Notes: a model not told the origin generated them from the letters alone. DNA of 64,000 bases from Kocuria rosea subsp. polaris (GCF_001483755.1 NZ_LQBK01000040.1:176245-240244); one strand, 5' to 3'; numbered from the stretch's first letter, positions 6,954 through 15,485 are shown. Numbers and translations are program-made.

Positions 6954-9140
6954 ATGACGACTTCCCCGGCCCACGACACCGCCGCCCACGACACCGCGCC
7001 GGACCCGGCGCTGCACGAGGACGCCCTCGGGCTGCTGCGCGCGCTCACCGGCCGGCCGGACGCCGCGTTCCACCCGGGGCAGTTCGAGGCCGTCGAGGCC
7101 CTCGTGGGACGCGGCCGGCGGGCCCTGGTGGTGCAGCGGACCGGATGGGGCAAGTCCGCGGTCTACTTCCTCTCCGCCCTGCTCCTGCGGGCCCGGGGGC
7201 GCGGGCCCACCCTGATCGTCTCCCCGCTGCTGGCCCTCATGCGGGACCAGGTCTCCGCCGCCGCCCGCGCCGGCGTGCGGGCGGCCGCCATCAACTCCGC
7301 CAACGCCACCGAGTGGGGGCAGATCGCCGCGCAGCTGGAGGCCGACGAGCTCGACGTCCTGCTGGTCTCCCCGGAGCGGCTCAACAACCCGGTGTTCCGG
7401 GAGCAGCAGCTGCCGCAGCTGGTGGCTCGGCTCGGGCTGCTCGTGGTGGACGAGGCCCACTGCATCTCCGACTGGGGCCACGACTTCCGTCCCGACTACC
7501 GGCGCATCCGCGACCTCATCGCCCGGCTCCCGGAGCAGGTCCCCGTCCTGGCCACGACCGCCACCGCGAACGAGCGAGTGGTCGCCGACGTCGAGGAGCA
7601 GCTGGGCGTGCGGCCCGGCGGCAGCAGCACGGGCGAGGTCTTCACGCTGCGCGGCCCGCTCTCCCGGGCGTCCCTGCGCCTCGGCGTGCTGGAGCTTCCC
7701 TCGGCCACGGCGCGGCTGGCCTGGCTGCTCGAGCACGTCGGGTCCCTCCCGGGCAGCGGGATCATCTACGCGATGACCGTCGGCGCCGCCGAGGACACCG
7801 CCCAGGCGCTCGCCGGCGCCGGCATCCCGGTGCGCGCCTACACGGGGCGCACCGACCAGGGCGAGCGCGAGGAGCTCGAGGCCGCCCTCAAGGAGAACCG
7901 GGTCAAGGCCCTCGTGGCCACCTCCGCGCTCGGCATGGGCTTCGACAAGCCGGACCTCGGCTTCGTGGTGCACCTGGGCGCGCCGTCCTCGCCCGTGGCC
8001 TACTACCAGCAGGTGGGCCGTGCGGGTCGCGCCACGGACAACGCGGACGTCCTGCTGCTGCCGGGCACCGAGGACCGGCGGATCTGGGAGTACTTCGCCA
8101 CCGCGTCGATGCCCACCGAGCAGAAGGCCACCGCCGTGCTGGCCGAGCTGGCGGCCGCGGGCGGGCCCCTGTCGGTGGCCGTGCTGGAGTCCCGCGTGGA
8201 CGTCCGGCGCAGCCCGCTCGAGCTGCTCCTGAAGGTCCTCGCCGTCGAGGGCGCGGTGGAGCGCGTGCAGGGCGGGTGGCGGGCCACGGGGACGCCGTGG
8301 CACTACGACGCCGAGCGCTACGGGCGGATCGCCGCGGCGCGGGTGGCCGAGCAGAACGCCATGCTGGAGTACGAGCGCACCACCGGGTGCCGGATGGAGT
8401 TCCTCGCCCGGCAGCTCGACGACCCCACGGCCGAGCCCTGCGGGCGCTGCGACGGCTGCGCCGGTCCCTGGTACCCCACGACCGTCGACGAGTCCGCCAC
8501 CGACTCCGCCGGGGCCGCCCTGACCCGGGTGGGCGTCGTGCTGGAGCCGCGCGCCCAGTGGCCCACCGGGATGCCGCGCCTCGGGGTCGACGTCAAGGGA
8601 CGCATCCCGGAGGAGGAGCGCTGCGCCGAGGGCCGGGCGCTCGCCCGGCTCACGGACCTGGGCTGGGGCAACCGGCTGCGCGAGGTGTTCCGCACCGACG
8701 AGCAGGGCGCGCCGGTCGACGGAGCGGTGGACCCCGCCCTCGGCCGGGCCTGCGTCCAGGTGCTCGCCGAGTGGGGCTGGGCGGACCGGCCCGCCGCGGT
8801 CGTCTCCGTCCCGTCCCGCTCCCGGCCCCGGCTCGTGCGGTCCCTGGCGCAGGGCATGGCCGAGGTCGGGCACCTGCCCTATCTCGGGGAGCTCGACGTC
8901 CCCGAGGGCTTCCCGTCCGGGGGGCACGGCGGCAACAGCGCGTACCGCCTCGCGGCCCTGTGGGAGAAGTTCGGGGTGTCCCCCGAGCTCGCGGAGGGGC
9001 TGGACCGGCTCGGCGGGCGGCCCGTGCTGCTCGTCGACGACCTCGTGGACAGCCGCTGGACGCTCGCCGTGGCCGCCCGTGCCCTGCGCCGGGCCGGCGC
9101 CGGGCCCGTGCTGCCGTTCGTCCTGGCCGCCCAGGGCTGA
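6954..9140 (+). CDS. recQ: RecQ-family DNA helicase with C-terminal phosphoribosyltransferase-like domain
   Basis: 728 residues. Helicase motifs are in order: QFEAVEAL (motif 0), RTGWGKS (Walker A, residues 62-68), DEAHCISDWGHDFRPDY (motif II with the RecQ aromatic loop, from 166), TTATAN (motif III) and a C-terminal helicase lobe ending QQVGRAGR. A zinc-binding group follows (Cys near 479, then CGRCDGC near 497-502). After a linker, residues about 620-728 resemble a PRPP-type phosphoribosyltransferase, with VLLVDDLVDSRWT near 692 as the PRPP-loop-like motif. The domain pair is known from actinobacterial RecQ-like proteins but its joint role is not established. ATG 6954 was chosen because AAGACT lies six bases before it; an upstream in-frame extension would run through the hairpin array. 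A hairpin at 9147 ends the gene. Confidence 0.88.
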   Translation: MTTSPAHDTAAHDTAPDPALHEDALGLLRALTGRPDAAFHPGQFEAVEALVGRGRRALVVQRTGWGKSAVYFLSALLLRARGRGPTLIVSPLLALMRDQVSAAARAGVRAAAINSANATEWGQIAAQLEADELDVLLVSPERLNNPVFREQQLPQLVARLGLLVVDEAHCISDWGHDFRPDYRRIRDLIARLPEQVPVLATTATANERVVADVEEQLGVRPGGSSTGEVFTLRGPLSRASLRLGVLELPSATARLAWLLEHVGSLPGSGIIYAMTVGAAEDTAQALAGAGIPVRAYTGRTDQGEREELEAALKENRVKALVATSALGMGFDKPDLGFVVHLGAPSSPVAYYQQVGRAGRATDNADVLLLPGTEDRRIWEYFATASMPTEQKATAVLAELAAAGGPLSVAVLESRVDVRRSPLELLLKVLAVEGAVERVQGGWRATGTPWHYDAERYGRIAAARVAEQNAMLEYERTTGCRMEFLARQLDDPTAEPCGRCDGCAGPWYPTTVDESATDSAGAALTRVGVVLEPRAQWPTGMPRLGVDVKGRIPEEERCAEGRALARLTDLGWGNRLREVFRTDEQGAPVDGAVDPALGRACVQVLAEWGWADRPAAVVSVPSRSRPRLVRSLAQGMAEVGHLPYLGELDVPEGFPSGGHGGNSAYRLAALWEKFGVSPELAEGLDRLGGRPVLLVDDLVDSRWTLAVAARALRRAGAGPVLPFVLAAQG

Positions 9141-9146
9141 GGCGCG

Positions 9147-9178
9147 GACCGCGCCCGGGCAGGACCCCCGGCGCGGTC
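9147..9178 (+). terminator. terminator hairpin after recQ
   Basis: GACCGCGCC (9147-9155) pairs with GGCGCGGTC (9170-9178), with inner GGG/CCC pairing, followed by TT. It begins seven bases after the recQ stop. Confidence 0.65.
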
Positions 9179-9181
9179 TTG

Positions 9182-9187
9182 TACGCT
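9182..9187 (+). promoter_or_regulatory. -10 box of a leaderless promoter (TACGCT)
   Basis: TACGCT is seven bases upstream of the GTG start at 9195, directly after the recQ terminator; no ribosome site is present. Confidence 0.55.
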
Positions 9188-9194
9188 GTCCTGC

Positions 9195-10286
9195 GTGTCC
9201 TCTGCTCCCACGCCGCTCGTCGACGTCATCATCCCGGTGCACACCACCGCACGACCCGTCGACCGGGCCGTCGGCTCCGTGCTGGCGGGCGGGCTGCCGG
9301 TCGGCGGACGCGGCGGGGTGCACATCACGGTGGTCTGCCACAACGTGCGGGCCGCGCTGATCCGCGACCGGCTCCCGGTGCAGCACCGGCCGCTCGTCGA
9401 GCTGCTGGAGTGCTTCGACGGCACCGCCAACCCGGCCGCGCCCCGCAACCTGGCCCTGGAGCGCTCCCGCGCCCGGTACGTGTCCTTCGTGGACAGCGAC
9501 GACACCCTCGCTCCGGGGGCGCTGGCGGCCTGGACGGCGATCGCCGAGCGCCACGGCTCGGCGGCGGTGCTGCCTCGGCTGCTCCGGGGCGGCGGCGGCG
9601 TGCTCCGCACCCCCGTGCCGCGCCCCTTCCGCCGGGCGGACCTCGACCCCGTCAAGGACCGGCTGGCCTACCGCACCACCAGCCTGGGGCTGCTCCGCCG
9701 GGAGGTCCTGGCCGCCCGCGGCCTGCGCTTCCAGGGACAGTACGCCACCGGGGAGGACCTGGGGCTCACCGCCCGCGCCTGGTTCGGGGGCGGACGCATC
9801 GACCTCGCGCCGCGGCGGGCGTACTACGTGGTGCACGACGACGCCGACGGGCGGATCACCACCGGGGAACGGCCCCTCGCCGAGGACCTCGCGGCGTTCA
9901 CCGACCTGCTCGGCGGCACCTGGTACGCCGGGCTGGCGGCGGCGCAGCGCACGGCCATCGCCGTCAAGGTGCTGCGGGTCCAGCTGCTCGGCGCCGTGCA
10001 CGCCCGGGCGGCGCAGGCGTGGACCGGCGACGACACCGAGACGTGCCGGGCGCTGCTCCGGCTGCTGGACCGGGTGGGCGGACCGGCGCTCGAGGTCCTC
10101 CCGCGGGCCGACCGGGACCTGCTCGACCTCGTGGTCCGGCCGGGAGCCACCGCCGAGCAGGTGCTCGAGGCCTCCGCGCGACGGCGCTGCTTCGGCCGTC
10201 CCGGCACGCTGCTCCCGCGCGACCCCCGGTGGGCCCTGCACCGGGAGGCGCCCCTGCGGTTCATGGCCGCGTCCCTGCTGGTGTGA
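9195..10286 (+). CDS. glycosyltransferase family 2
   Basis: 363 residues. The N-terminal GT-A fold starts with VDVIIPVHTTARPVDRAV, continues with the nucleotide-sugar part GTANPAAPRNLALERSRARYVSFVDSDDTL (metal-binding DSDD near residue 100) and has acceptor-domain residues TTSLGLLRREVL and ATGEDLGLTARAW. The C-terminal about 150 residues are helical and unassigned. The protein transfers a sugar from a nucleotide donor to an unknown acceptor, probably at the inner membrane face. It is the first gene of the surface-polysaccharide group. The start GTG is supported by the -10 box at 9182. A hairpin with a G-U pair overlaps its stop codon (10286-10308). Confidence 0.82.
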   Translation: MSSAPTPLVDVIIPVHTTARPVDRAVGSVLAGGLPVGGRGGVHITVVCHNVRAALIRDRLPVQHRPLVELLECFDGTANPAAPRNLALERSRARYVSFVDSDDTLAPGALAAWTAIAERHGSAAVLPRLLRGGGGVLRTPVPRPFRRADLDPVKDRLAYRTTSLGLLRREVLAARGLRFQGQYATGEDLGLTARAWFGGGRIDLAPRRAYYVVHDDADGRITTGERPLAEDLAAFTDLLGGTWYAGLAAAQRTAIAVKVLRVQLLGAVHARAAQAWTGDDTETCRALLRLLDRVGGPALEVLPRADRDLLDLVVRPGATAEQVLEASARRRCFGRPGTLLPRDPRWALHREAPLRFMAASLLV

Positions 10287-10308
10287 CCGGACGGTGACAC
10301 CGTTCGGT
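10286..10308 (+). terminator. hairpin overlapping the stop of the GT2 gene
   Basis: ACCGGACGG pairs with CCGTTCGGT (one G-T pair) around the loop TGACA, beginning on the last base of the stop codon. Confidence 0.45.
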
Positions 10309-10361
10309 GGAACAATGGGGCCCAGCCAGTCGCCCGACCCCCCGCCCGACGAGAGAACTCC

Positions 10362-12458
10362 ATGAGCCGACTCCTCCCCGCCGACCCTTCCCCCGGGGTC
10401 GTGAGCCGCACCGCGCCCCCGGTGGGCACGGCCCCGCCCGCCCACCGCTTCCGCCCCGAGGTCCAGGGGCTGCGGACCGTGGCCGTCCTCCTGGTCGCCG
10501 TCTACCACGTGTGGATCGGCGGGGTCTCGGGCGGGGTGGACGTCTTCCTGTTCATCTCCGCGTTCCTCATGACGCTCTCCTTCGTCCGGCGGATCGAGTC
10601 CGGCCGCGGGCCGCAGCTGGGCCGCTACTGGGCCAGGACCTTCTCCCGGCTGCTGCCCCCCGTCGTCGTCACGGTCCTGGGCACCCTCGTGGCGGTGCGC
10701 CTGCTGTTCCCGCCCGACCGCTGGTACGCCGCGATCGAGGAGGCGGCGGCCACGGTGCTGTACGTCCAGAACTGGCTGCTCGCCTTCAACGCGGTGGACT
10801 ACTACGCCGCGGACACGTCCGGGGCCAGCCCGTTCCAGCACTTCTGGTCCCTGTCCGTGCAGGGCCAGGTGTTCCTGCTCTGGCCGCTGCTGCTGGCCCT
10901 GTGCGGGCTGCTCGCCCGGCGCACCGGGTGGTCCGTCGCCAGGGTGGCCACCGGCGTGTTCGGCGCCGTCTTCCTCGCCTCCTTCGCCTTCTCCGTGGTC
11001 TCCACGCACAACGAGCAGGCCTTCGCCTACTTCGACACCCGTGCCCGGCTGTGGGAGTTCGCCCTCGGCTCGCTGCTGGCCCTGGCCGTGCTGCGGGGCG
11101 TCACCCTCCCGGGCGCGCTGCGCCTCCTGCTGGGCTGGACCGGGCTCGTGGCGATCGCCGTGTGCGGGCTCGTGCTCGACGTCCAGGGCTCCTTCCCGGG
11201 CTGGGCGGCCCTGTGGCCGCTGACCGGGGCCGCCCTGGTGATCCTGGCCGGGCACACCGGCGACCCGCGCGGGGCGGACGCCCTGCTCAGCCGCCGGCCC
11301 CTGCTGGTCCTGGGCGAGGCCTCCTACGCCGTCTACCTGGTGCACTGGCCCGTGCTCGTGACCTACCTGGTGGTCACCGACCGCGCCAAGGCCACGCCGC
11401 TGCACGGACTGCTCATCCTGGTGGGGAGCATCGTCCTGGGCGTGCTGGTGCACCGGCTCGTCGAGCGGCCCCTGCGGCCCCGCGGGGGACCCCGCGCGAG
11501 CCTGCACCAGCTCGGGCTCGTGGTGCTGTGCGTGGCGCTCGTGCTGGTCCCCGTCGCCGGGGCACGGGCGGTCCTGGACCGGCAGGCGCAGGAGGCCGCG
11601 GAGCGGGCCGCCGTCGAGAACCCGGGAGCCACCGTGCTGACCGGGGACCTCTCCTGGGAGCGGGACCCGGACGTGCCCACGATCCCGGACCCGTTGGTGC
11701 GCGAGGGGCAGTGGTCGGCCCTGCCGGAGTCCTGCGACGCCGCGACGGAGGACTGGTTCGACGGCTACAAGGTGGCCTGCTCGACCCTGCCGGTCGACCC
11801 GGACGCCGAGGTCGACGCCATGGTGATCGGCAACTCCCACGCCGAGCAGTGGCTGCCGGCGGTCGAGGCCGTGGCCCAGGACCGCGGCTGGAACCTGCGC
11901 TCGATCGTCCGGGGCGCCTGCCGGTACCAGCCCGTGGAGACCACGGACAACACCGAGTGCCAGGAGCTGATCGGGCTCACGGACCGGTACCTCGAGGAGC
12001 AGGACATCGACGTCGTGTTCACCACGTCCACGGTCACCGCCGACGAGGGGCCGGGCGAGCAGATCGCCCCCGGCTTCGAGCAGGTCCTCGAGGACCTCGG
12101 CTCGCGGGGCATCACGGTGGTCGGGATCCGGGACAACCCGCGGTTCCCCTTCAACATGGTCACCTGCATCGACCAGCACGGCCCGGACGCCGAGCGCTGC
12201 AATCCGCCGCGGGCGCAGAAACTCGCCCCGCAGAACCCGGCCGAGGCACTGATGGCGCGGCACGAGAACTTCGTCAGCATCGACATGAGCGACTGGATCT
12301 GCCCCGACGGCACGTGCCCGTCCCGGATCGGCAACCGCTGGGTCTACATGGACGACAACCACATGCCCCGCGACTACGTGGTCTCGATGGTCCCGGCCTT
12401 CACGGAGCAGTTCGACCGGCGGGTCCAGCAGGGGGCCGGGCGGCTGCCCTCGGAGTGA
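10362..12458 (+). CDS. membrane O-acyltransferase (acyltransferase 3 plus SGNH domain)
   Basis: 698 residues of the OafA/YrhL type, which moves acetyl groups onto cell-surface sugars. Residues about 30-400 form the acyltransferase-3 domain with some ten membrane helices. It opens with FRPEVQGLRTVAVLLVAVYHVW (catalytic-type His) and contains GGVDVFLFISAFLMT and the QHFWSLSVQGQVFLLWPLLL segment. Residues about 470-698 form a periplasmic SGNH domain: block I GNSHAEQW near 489 supplies Ser and His, and a late DDNHMP supplies the Asp-x-x-His pair. GAGAG lies before the ATG. It stands in tandem with the GT2 gene and converges on the flippase gene with 19 bases between stops, so it probably modifies the polymer these genes make. 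Confidence 0.88.
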   Translation: MSRLLPADPSPGVVSRTAPPVGTAPPAHRFRPEVQGLRTVAVLLVAVYHVWIGGVSGGVDVFLFISAFLMTLSFVRRIESGRGPQLGRYWARTFSRLLPPVVVTVLGTLVAVRLLFPPDRWYAAIEEAAATVLYVQNWLLAFNAVDYYAADTSGASPFQHFWSLSVQGQVFLLWPLLLALCGLLARRTGWSVARVATGVFGAVFLASFAFSVVSTHNEQAFAYFDTRARLWEFALGSLLALAVLRGVTLPGALRLLLGWTGLVAIAVCGLVLDVQGSFPGWAALWPLTGAALVILAGHTGDPRGADALLSRRPLLVLGEASYAVYLVHWPVLVTYLVVTDRAKATPLHGLLILVGSIVLGVLVHRLVERPLRPRGGPRASLHQLGLVVLCVALVLVPVAGARAVLDRQAQEAAERAAVENPGATVLTGDLSWERDPDVPTIPDPLVREGQWSALPESCDAATEDWFDGYKVACSTLPVDPDAEVDAMVIGNSHAEQWLPAVEAVAQDRGWNLRSIVRGACRYQPVETTDNTECQELIGLTDRYLEEQDIDVVFTTSTVTADEGPGEQIAPGFEQVLEDLGSRGITVVGIRDNPRFPFNMVTCIDQHGPDAERCNPPRAQKLAPQNPAEALMARHENFVSIDMSDWICPDGTCPSRIGNRWVYMDDNHMPRDYVVSMVPAFTEQFDRRVQQGAGRLPSE

Positions 12459-12477
12459 GCGTGCGCGGGAGGCCGGC

Positions 12478-13935
12478 TCAGCGGCGCAGCCGGGCGCGCA
12501 CGGCGCGCACGGCCGGCCGCAGGTCCCGCAGGCTGAGCCCGGCCCAGACCGCGAGGAACACGGCGGTCGCCCCGAGCGCCGGCAGCACCCGGAAGTCCGG
12601 GCCCAGCACCTGCAGGGCGGCCAGGACCATCGCGTAGCCGGCCACGATCCGCAGCAGCACCGTGCCCCACGCCATCCGGTCGAGGCGCCAGACCACCAGC
12701 AGCGGCAGGACCGAGCTCAGCAGCGAGCCCACGAGGTAGCCGACGGCGGAGGCCATGATGCCCAGCTCCGGGCCCAGCAGGAGCATCGTGAGCACCCCCA
12801 GCCCCAGACCGAGGCCGTTGGCGGCCGCCAGCACCTTGATCCCCCAGGGCTCGGTGCCGTTGAGCCGGGCGTTCGCGGCGTTGAAGCTCGTGGCGGAGAC
12901 CGCGAAGAACAGGACCACCAGGAGGGGCTCCGCCTCCTGGTACTCCTGGCCGAAGATCAGCAGCACGGGCTCGGCCCAGAGGATGCCCACCCCGAACACC
13001 GGGAGGAACACGGTGACCATGGTCCGCAGGATGACGTCCACCTGCCCCGTGAGCCCCGCCGTGTCACCGGCCGAGAACATCCGGGCCACGCTGGGGGACA
13101 GGGCCGTGAGCATCGCCCCGGAGAGCATGCTGGCGGGGGTGGCCAGCGCCACCGCGGAGGCGTACAGGCCGACCTCGGCCTTCGTGGCGAAGCCGTCGCC
13201 GATCACCAGGGACAGCTGCATCAGGCCGGTCGCCGCGACGATGTGGGCCGACCCCCAGGCGGTGAAGACCAGGATCGCCCGGCGCCGCGCCGGGTCGAGG
13301 CGGGCCCCGGTGCGGCGGGGCCAGGACGGCAGCGCGTAGACCGTGTAGCCGGTGATCAGGGGCAGCAGCAGCGCCCAGTGCCAGCCGGCGAGCAGGACCA
13401 GCAGCAGCAGGGTGAGGGTGAGGAACGAGCTGATGGTGTCCCACGCCGTCGTCGTCACGAACTGGTTGTTGCCCGTGCGGACCCCGCGCACGAAGTTGTA
13501 GGCCGACAGGGCGAGCACCAGCAGGCCCGCCGAGACCGCGTAGCCCCAGGAGAGCTCGAGCACGAACGCGGCGTAGAGCACCGCCGAGACGGACAGCAGC
13601 GCCATCCCCGCCGCCGCGCTGGTCGCGGCGAAGGAGGCCGTGGCCGCCTGTCCCTCCGGGTCCTGGCGGCCGCGGGCCATCGCGATGAACTTCGAGGCGG
13701 CCGTGCCCGAGGCCTGGGGCCACAGCAGGACGAGGAACAGGGCCAGCGAGATCGTCAGGTTGACCTCGCCCAGGGTCTCCTGGCCCAGCAGGCGCCCCAC
13801 CAGGACGCTGTAGCCGAAGCGGGACAGGCCCTGGACGAACACGGCCACCACGGTCAGCGCGAACGCCGACCCCAGGGGGTTGTCGGTGTTCGCGTGGTTG
13901 GGCGGCGGGAAGAGGATCGAGCGCAGCCGGGACAT
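12478..13935 (-). CDS. polysaccharide flippase (Wzx/MOP superfamily)
   Basis: 485 residues, almost wholly hydrophobic, with about 12-14 membrane helices. The N-terminus SAFALTVVAVFVQGLSRFGYSVLVGRLLGQETLGEVNL is typical of oligosaccharide flippases (polysacc_synt family), which turn lipid-linked sugar repeats to the outer face. It ends with an Arg-rich tail. Its ATG (13933-13935) overlaps the stop of a 10-codon upstream frame as TGATG, so translation is probably coupled to that frame. It is divergent from the uORF-GT4 pair and convergent with the acyltransferase. Confidence 0.8.
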   Translation of the reverse strand: MSRLRSILFPPPNHANTDNPLGSAFALTVVAVFVQGLSRFGYSVLVGRLLGQETLGEVNLTISLALFLVLLWPQASGTAASKFIAMARGRQDPEGQAATASFAATSAAAGMALLSVSAVLYAAFVLELSWGYAVSAGLLVLALSAYNFVRGVRTGNNQFVTTTAWDTISSFLTLTLLLLVLLAGWHWALLLPLITGYTVYALPSWPRRTGARLDPARRRAILVFTAWGSAHIVAATGLMQLSLVIGDGFATKAEVGLYASAVALATPASMLSGAMLTALSPSVARMFSAGDTAGLTGQVDVILRTMVTVFLPVFGVGILWAEPVLLIFGQEYQEAEPLLVVLFFAVSATSFNAANARLNGTEPWGIKVLAAANGLGLGLGVLTMLLLGPELGIMASAVGYLVGSLLSSVLPLLVVWRLDRMAWGTVLLRIVAGYAMVLAALQVLGPDFRVLPALGATAVFLAVWAGLSLRDLRPAVRAVRARLRR

Positions 13936-13967
13936 CAGGCGGCCGACCCGGGGGAGGGGCTGGTCAT
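13935..13967 (-). CDS. leaderless 10-codon upstream ORF coupled to the flippase
   Basis: ATG at 13965-13967 follows a TAGACT -10 box by eight bases, so it should be the first codon of the transcript. The frame encodes MTSPSPGSAA and its TGA overlaps the flippase ATG. It contains a GGGGGAGGGG purine stretch in complement orientation only, so it supplies no obvious ribosome site for the flippase. Entry by termination-reinitiation is the likely mechanism. Whether the peptide itself matters is unknown. Confidence 0.5.
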   Translation of the reverse strand: MTSPSPGSAA

Positions 13968-13975
13968 CGGGCCCG

Positions 13976-13981
13976 AGTCTA
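13976..13981 (-). promoter_or_regulatory. -10 box TAGACT for the uORF-flippase transcript
   Basis: TAGACT on the minus strand, eight bases before the ATG of the 10-codon frame. It stands back to back with the TAGGCT box at 14032 on the plus strand. Confidence 0.55.
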
Positions 13982-14031
13982 CCCGCGCCCCCGGCGCCCT
14001 CCCGGCACCTCCCCGGGTGCGGCCCCGCCGA

Positions 14032-14037
14032 TAGGCT
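14032..14037 (+). promoter_or_regulatory. -10 box TAGGCT for the uORF-GT4 transcript
   Basis: TAGGCT is six bases before the ATG at 14044, matching the leaderless pattern. Confidence 0.55.
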
Positions 14038-14043
14038 GGTGCC

Positions 14044-14166
14044 ATGACCGCCGCCCCCGCCCCGTCCAGCATCCCGTCCGGCAGCCCCTCCGGCACCTCC
14101 CTGCGCACCGCCGCGTGCGCCGCGCCCGGCGACGCCTCCGGCCGCCCCGGCGCGGGGAGGGGCTGA
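14044..14166 (+). CDS. leaderless 40-residue upstream ORF before the GT4 gene
   Basis: ATG at 14044 is placed as the first transcribed codon by the TAGGCT box. The frame encodes a Ser/Pro/Ala/Gly-rich 40-residue peptide (starting MTAAPAPSSIPSG) ending at TGA 14164-14166, five bases before the GT4 start. A GGGGAGGGG stretch near its end can serve as the ribosome site of the GT4 gene. It has no domain and no run of one amino acid as in classic attenuator peptides. It could simply be a translated leader. Confidence 0.4.
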   Translation: MTAAPAPSSIPSGSPSGTSLRTAACAAPGDASGRPGAGRG

Positions 14167-14171
14167 GCGCC

Positions 14172-15278
14172 GTGCGCGTGCTCGTCGTCAGCACCTGGTA
14201 CCCGTCGGCGGAGCGGCCCGGCGAGACGCCGTTCGTCCCCCGGCACGTGCGCGCCGCCGCCCGCCACCACGACGTCCGGGTGCTGCACGTGCGGCTGCTG
14301 CGCACCGGGCCAGCCGTCCGGGAGCAGTGGGACGGGGTGCCGGTGCTCCGGCTCCCGTTCCACCCCCTGCACCCGGCCACCGTGCTGCGGGCGTGGGCCG
14401 CGGTCCGCCGCCACCTGGCCGGCGCCGACGTCCTGCACACCATGCCCTTCTCGGCCGCGCTCGTCTGCCTTCCCTTCGCGGGACGCCGCCCGTGGGTGCA
14501 CACGGAGCACTGGAACGGCGTGCTCACCCCCGAGCAGAACGGGCCCGTGTGGCGGCGCCTCGCCGGGCTCCGCCGGATCCTGCGCGTCCCGGACCGCGTC
14601 ACCGGCGTGAGCACCATGATGTGCGAGGTGCTGCGCCGCTTCGCGCCGGCGGAGCGGGTCGAGCGGATCGGCAACGTGGTCGACCACGCCGAGCACGTCA
14701 CGGCCCCGCCGCGGGCGCGCACCCTCGAGCTCGTCGCGGTCGGCGCCCTGCGCGGCATCAAGGACCCCCTCCTGGCGGTCGACACCGTGGCCTGGCTGCA
14801 CGACGCCGGCCACGACGTGCGCCTCACCTGGTGCGGCTCCGGCGGGCTCGAGCAGGACGTCCGGGACCGCGCGCGGGCCCGGGGGATCGGGGACCGCGTG
14901 CGGCTGCTGGGCAGCGTCGGCCCGGACGAGGTGCAGCGGCGCCTGGCCGCCGCCGACGTGTTCCTGCTGCCCAGCCGCTCGGAGACCTTCTGCGTGGCGG
15001 CGGCCGAGGCCCTCGCCGCGGGGCGGCCGGTGGTCATGGGCGCCCTCGGCGGGCAGCGGGACTTCGTCCACCCGGGCAACGGGCGGCTCGTGGCCGAGCG
15101 CACCCCCGAGGCCTTCGGCCGGGCCGTGCTGGACGTCGTGGCGGACCCGGACCTGCTCGGCCCGGAGGCCATGGCGGAGGAGATCCGCTCCGTCTACGGC
15201 TCCGAGCGGGTCGCGGCGGACCTGGACCGGCTCTACCGCGGCACGGTCGCCGGGCGGCGCGGACGCCGCAGGCTTTGA
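14172..15278 (+). CDS. glycosyltransferase family 4
   Basis: 368 residues with the GT-B fold. The N-terminus is VRVLVVSTWYPSAERPGETPF, the acceptor domain has WVHTEHWNGV, and the donor domain has VAVGALRGIKDPLLAV, RLTWCGSGGLEQDVRDRA and the GT4 signature LLPSRSETFCVAAAEALAAGRPVV (the usual Glu replaced by a Ser/Glu-Thr context, near residue 280). It adds a sugar from an activated donor to a lipid-linked or surface glycan. GTG 14172 is preferred over the upstream in-frame GTG 14115, because the uORF with its GGAGGGG end supplies a ribosome site and the fold begins right there. Its TGA overlaps the -35 of the following tRNA gene. Confidence 0.85.
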   Translation: MRVLVVSTWYPSAERPGETPFVPRHVRAAARHHDVRVLHVRLLRTGPAVREQWDGVPVLRLPFHPLHPATVLRAWAAVRRHLAGADVLHTMPFSAALVCLPFAGRRPWVHTEHWNGVLTPEQNGPVWRRLAGLRRILRVPDRVTGVSTMMCEVLRRFAPAERVERIGNVVDHAEHVTAPPRARTLELVAVGALRGIKDPLLAVDTVAWLHDAGHDVRLTWCGSGGLEQDVRDRARARGIGDRVRLLGSVGPDEVQRRLAAADVFLLPSRSETFCVAAAEALAAGRPVVMGALGGQRDFVHPGNGRLVAERTPEAFGRAVLDVVADPDLLGPEAMAEEIRSVYGSERVAADLDRLYRGTVAGRRGRRRL

Positions 15279-15304
15279 CCCCGTGCCCGGTCCTCGCTTA
15301 AGCT
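15275..15304 (+). promoter_or_regulatory. tRNA-Ser promoter TTGACC-18-TAAGCT
   Basis: TTGACC (15275-15280) and TAAGCT (15299-15304) are 18 bases apart, about 37 bases before the tRNA. The -35 box overlaps the stop codon of the GT4 gene. The architecture matches the third rRNA promoter at 63831. Confidence 0.7.
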
Positions 15305-15340
15305 GGCCCGTGTTGTCCACCCGCGCGGTGGGCCACGGAT

Positions 15341-15429
15341 GGAGACGTGCCAGAGCGGCCGAATGGACTTCACTGCTAATGAAGGGTCGGGGTTGAACCC
15401 GACCGGGGGTTCAAATCCCCCCGTCTCCG
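15341..15429 (+). tRNA. tRNA-Ser (GCT)
   Basis: 89-base class II tRNA. The acceptor stem is GGAGACG/CGTCTCC with discriminator G. The anticodon stem is CTTCA/TGAAG with loop CTGCTAA (anticodon GCT), followed by a long variable arm and T loop GGTTCAAATC. The CCA end is not encoded. It reads AGC and AGT codons. Confidence 0.96.
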
Positions 15430-15454
15430 CGCTCGTGATGTCCCAGGACATCGG

Positions 15455-15485
15455 AAACACCCCGGACCCGCGGTCCGGGGTGTTT
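15455..15485. terminator. terminator hairpin after tRNA-Ser
   Basis: AAACACCCCGGACC and its complement around the loop CGC, with a TTT on the plus-strand side. It can serve both the tRNA and the convergent gene that ends at 15498. Confidence 0.8.

Noticed and set aside
6813..12362. Very long open frame on the minus strand opposite recQ, GT2 and the acyltransferase
   Set aside because: Its translation is Gln/His/Gly/Arg-rich without domains, as expected for the antisense of GC-rich genes, and the plus-strand genes carry clear motifs.
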